Assembly: GCA_964579325.1 (NCBI GenBank)
Contig: CAZOHN010000155.1
Coordinates: 1-8,546, forward strand
Length of the DNA stretch: 8,546 bases
Direction of reading: 5' to 3'
DNA from: CAZOHN01 sp964579325
Lineage (GTDB): Bacteria; Pseudomonadota; Alphaproteobacteria; Rhodobacterales; Rhodobacteraceae
A program made the position numbers and the translations under genes. The notes under the pieces were generated by a model. That model saw only the letters and a list, made by a program, of their open reading frames with translations, ran no database searches and was not told the DNA's origin. This document shows, piece by piece, positions 6,717 to 8,546 of this stretch (position 1 is the first letter of the stretch; each line of letters starts with the position of its first letter).

Positions 6717-7333
6717 CCGAAACGCTCCACGGCTGGCGGGACCTGACCGGGGTCCTCGGCGTCGATGCACACCCCCTGGAAAGCGGCGATGCGGCGCGAG
6801 TAGTGGTCGCGCACGAAGAGGTTCAGCCCGCAGTGCGCGCAGACGAAGGGGTCGGTCCGCACGTTCTCGGTGATGCCCTTGCAATGGACGCATTGCACTC
6901 GCCGCACCGTCGATCCGCGATGCTCCATCTGCACCGCCTCGTGCGGCAGCCCGGCCATCATCGCCTCGCGCTGGACCTGCCCCATCAACCCCTCGGTGCC
7001 GGTGGCGTAGATGCACAAGCCCATGTGCGCGTCGCCCAGCACCTTCTGGAGCCGCTGCAACGTCGCGGCGAAAGTGGGCGCCCTGTGCAACTGCGCCGCG
7101 CCCAGCGCCTCGAGCTGCGCGCCCATGTCGGTGCCGTTCGGCCCGGGGATATAGATGATGTGGCTGCGCGCCAGCATCTCGGCCCGGCCGTCCCCGGCCT
7201 TGTCGAACAGCGCGATCACCGCCTCGGCGCCCTCGCCGTCCGCGACGATGAGGTGCGCCGTGCCCGGCTGCGGGTGAAGCGCGCCGTAGACGGGGCGCGA
7301 GCGGATCGAGGCTTCCAGTTGCGTCTGTGTCAT
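6713..7333 (-). CDS. dmmA: Dimethylamine monooxygenase small subunit with C-terminal zinc ribbon (DmmA-like)
   Basis: This is a 206-residue protein of the DmmA-like family, found with the haem N-demethylase and its reductase. The N-terminal ~140 residues form a compact alpha/beta-looking domain (AHLIVADGEGAEAVIALFD at about 26-44; HIIYIPGPNGTD at 58-69) without a recognisable catalytic motif. The C-terminal part holds four cysteines in two CxxC pairs, C148/C151 and C165/C168, 13 residues apart, as in a rubredoxin or zinc ribbon, then LNLFVRDHYSRR. It probably mediates assembly or electron transfer between reductase and haem subunit; its precise role is not known to me. AAAGGA lies a few bases before ATG 7333. 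The stop overlaps the dmmB start (ATGA), which indicates translational coupling. Sixty-one bases containing a strong hairpin separate it from dmmD. Confidence 0.82.
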   Translation of the reverse strand: MTQTQLEASIRSRPVYGALHPQPGTAHLIVADGEGAEAVIALFDKAGDGRAEMLARSHIIYIPGPNGTDMGAQLEALGAAQLHRAPTFAATLQRLQKVLGDAHMGLCIYATGTEGLMGQVQREAMMAGLPHEAVQMEHRGSTVRRVQCVHCKGITENVRTDPFVCAHCGLNLFVRDHYSRRIAAFQGVCIDAEDPGQVPPAVERFG

Positions 7334-7363
7334 GGGTCCTTTCCGACGGACAGGGAGCAGAGG

Positions 7364-7386
7364 GGCGCCAGGCCGGGCCCGGCGCC
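7364..7386 (-). repeat. Strong intercistronic hairpin between dmmD and dmmA
   Basis: GGCGCC at 7364-7369 and again at 7381-7386 are the outer arms of an inverted repeat centred on 7375; inside them lies the perfect palindrome CCGGGCCCGG (7373-7382). In the - strand transcript the arms can extend to a stem of about 10 pairs, one of them G-U, with a 3-base loop. On the + strand the same position is an A-C mismatch. It begins 9 bases after the dmmD stop. No U-tract follows (the sequence reads CCCTCTG), so it is unlikely to be a full intrinsic terminator; RNA stabilisation or uneven expression of dmmD and dmmABC is plausible. Confidence 0.55.
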
Positions 7387-7394
7387 TCGCGGCC

Positions 7395-8531
7395 TCAGTC
7401 CTTCACGGTGCGGCGCTTCTTCTCGACATCGTAGAACGGCAGCGCGGCGGTCGTGGCCTTGATCGGGCCATGGGTGCCGCAGCGCACTTCCAGGGCGGTG
7501 CCCTCGTTGGCGCAATCGACCGGCAGCCGCGCGATCGCGACGCAATGCTTGTTCAGCGGCGAATACATCGCCTGCGTGACGAGGCCGACCTGGCTGCCGC
7601 CCTTGAACACCGGCGCGCCGTTGCCCGGAACGTTGGTGCCCTCGAGCTTCAGCCCCCAGATCTTGAACCGCTCCTTGCCCTTCAGCCGGTAATGCTCCTC
7701 GGCGCCCCGGAAACCCGTCTTGCCCGGCGAAACGGTGAAGTCGAGGCCAAGCTCCCACAGCGTATCGCCCGGGCCCTCGTTCTCGAACGGATACATCTCG
7801 GAATTGTCGAACGGGTAAAAGAGCAGGTAGCTCTCGACCCGCAGCATGTCGAGCGTGGTGAACCGGCAGGGGATGATCCCCATCGCCGCGCCCTCGTCGA
7901 GGATGCGGTCCCAGATCATGCCCGCGTCCTGCCCCCGGCAGAAGATCTCGTAGCCCCGCTCGCCGGTATAGCCGGTGCGGGTGATCGTCACCGGCACGCC
8001 GAAGAGCGAGGTGTGCATGATGCCGAAGTAGGCAAGCTGGCGGATACCCGGCACGTGCTTTTCGAGGTAGTCCACCGCAAGCGGCCCCTGCAGCGACAGG
8101 TCGTGCAAGTTGTCGTCGAAGCGCACCGACACGTCGCGGCCGTTGCTGGCCATGGTCAGCTGCTCGAACCCCTGGCCCGAGCCGTGGACCACGAGGAAGC
8201 TGTTGGGGCTGTAGCGGTAGATCAGGCAGTCATCGACGAACTTGCCCGCATCGTTCAGCATGCAGGCATAGACCGACCGGCCCGGCATGATCTTCTCGAC
8301 ATTGCGTGTCGTGGCACGGTCGATCACGTGGCTTGCGCCCGCGCCGGTGACGTGGACCTTCTTCAGCCCCGAGACATCCATCAGCCCCGCCTTGGTGCGG
8401 ATCGCCATGTATTCTGCATCCGGGTCGCTGTCGTAGGACCAGGCCGTGCCCATGCCGCTCCAGTCCTCAAGGTTGGAACCGAGCGCCCGGTGCCGGTCTC
8501 CGAGTGCCGAAAATCTCCAGGATGCGGTCAT
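7395..8531 (-). CDS. dmmD: GcvT-like aminomethyltransferase family protein, THF-linked subunit of the dimethylamine monooxygenase system
   Basis: This 378-residue protein spans the whole GcvT fold. Visible family segments are AGLMDVSGLKKVHVTG (48-63), GKFVDDCLIYR (96-106; the Asp pair aligns with the catalytic-region Asp of glycine cleavage T-protein), SLQGPLA (146-152), TRTGYTGERGYEIF (184-197) and LDMLRVES (227-234). GcvT proteins bind tetrahydrofolate and accept one-carbon units, so it probably captures the formaldehyde released by the N-demethylase as methylene-THF. The purified P. mendocina enzyme contains THF, which supports this. DmdA (DMSP demethylase) shares the fold, but its sequence as I recall it differs clearly, and the neighbours point to dmmD. 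A GTG at 8534 is in frame, but ATG 8531 has the better spacing from GGGGAG just upstream. The operon promoter, or a further upstream gene, is cut off by the window end. Confidence 0.87.
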   Translation of the reverse strand: MTASWRFSALGDRHRALGSNLEDWSGMGTAWSYDSDPDAEYMAIRTKAGLMDVSGLKKVHVTGAGASHVIDRATTRNVEKIMPGRSVYACMLNDAGKFVDDCLIYRYSPNSFLVVHGSGQGFEQLTMASNGRDVSVRFDDNLHDLSLQGPLAVDYLEKHVPGIRQLAYFGIMHTSLFGVPVTITRTGYTGERGYEIFCRGQDAGMIWDRILDEGAAMGIIPCRFTTLDMLRVESYLLFYPFDNSEMYPFENEGPGDTLWELGLDFTVSPGKTGFRGAEEHYRLKGKERFKIWGLKLEGTNVPGNGAPVFKGGSQVGLVTQAMYSPLNKHCVAIARLPVDCANEGTALEVRCGTHGPIKATTAALPFYDVEKKRRTVKD

Positions 8532-8546
8532 CACGTTCTCCCCGTC

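Noticed and set aside
4833..6746. Open frame of 637 codons on the + strand across dmmC and dmmB
   Set aside because: It is antisense to two clear family members; the product is rich in R, H, V and L with no motif; it mirrors the codon bias of the real genes.
6717..7016. Extension of dmmB upstream by 100 codons
   Set aside because: It would lie inside dmmA in another frame, and its residues are low-complexity Arg/Ala/Gly. The ATGA junction and a ribosome binding site support ATG 6716.
7395..8531. DMSP demethylase DmdA as the identity of the GcvT-like protein
   Set aside because: It shares the fold and length range, but the N-terminus and internal motifs do not resemble DmdA as I remember it, and the gene heads a dmmABC cluster.

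Overview
The window is a GC-rich fragment of an alphaproteobacterial chromosome. The Rhodobacteraceae are the likeliest source, judging from the close fit of the SoxA, SoxG and dimethylamine monooxygenase-type proteins to what I know of that family (inference; no search was possible). A run of exactly 100 Ns (3805-3904) marks a scaffold join, so this is a draft or metagenome-derived assembly.

Layout from left to right: (1) the 3' end of a sarcosine oxidase operon on the + strand, with soxA (start lost off the left edge) and soxG overlapping by 8 bases; (2) a GlxA/GbdR-type AraC-family activator on the - strand, cut in two by the N gap; (3) a short XRE-cupin regulator on the + strand, divergent from the AraC gene; (4) a four-gene - strand operon in the order GcvT-like protein, small zinc-ribbon subunit, FMN/2Fe-2S reductase, haem N-demethylase (DUF3445/HODM). 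This matches the gene order dmmDABC of dimethylamine monooxygenase. The promoters of both catabolic operons lie outside the window. There are no RNA genes, mobile elements or CRISPR arrays, and no gene-free stretch longer than about 60 bases apart from the N gap.

How the genes work together: both catabolic modules oxidatively remove an N-methyl group, and both carry a GcvT-fold, tetrahydrofolate-binding part able to capture the released one-carbon unit as methylene-THF. In SoxA that part is fused to the C-terminus; in the Dmm module it is the separate protein DmmD. Sox converts sarcosine to glycine. The Dmm-type oxygenase is known to convert dimethylamine to methylamine using NADPH and O2. 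The locus therefore looks like a methylated-amine / one-carbon catabolic island. The two regulator genes sit back to back in the middle, and each converges on one of the catabolic operons with only 2-3 bases between stop codons. A perfect 15-base palindrome (3978-3992) covers the -35 box of the best predicted promoter for the XRE-cupin gene and is the best operator candidate in the window.

I found no wholly unknown system. The points most worth checking are the true substrate of the N-demethylase next to sarcosine oxidase, the palindrome and divergent regulators, the intercistronic hairpin, and the gap-broken regulator.
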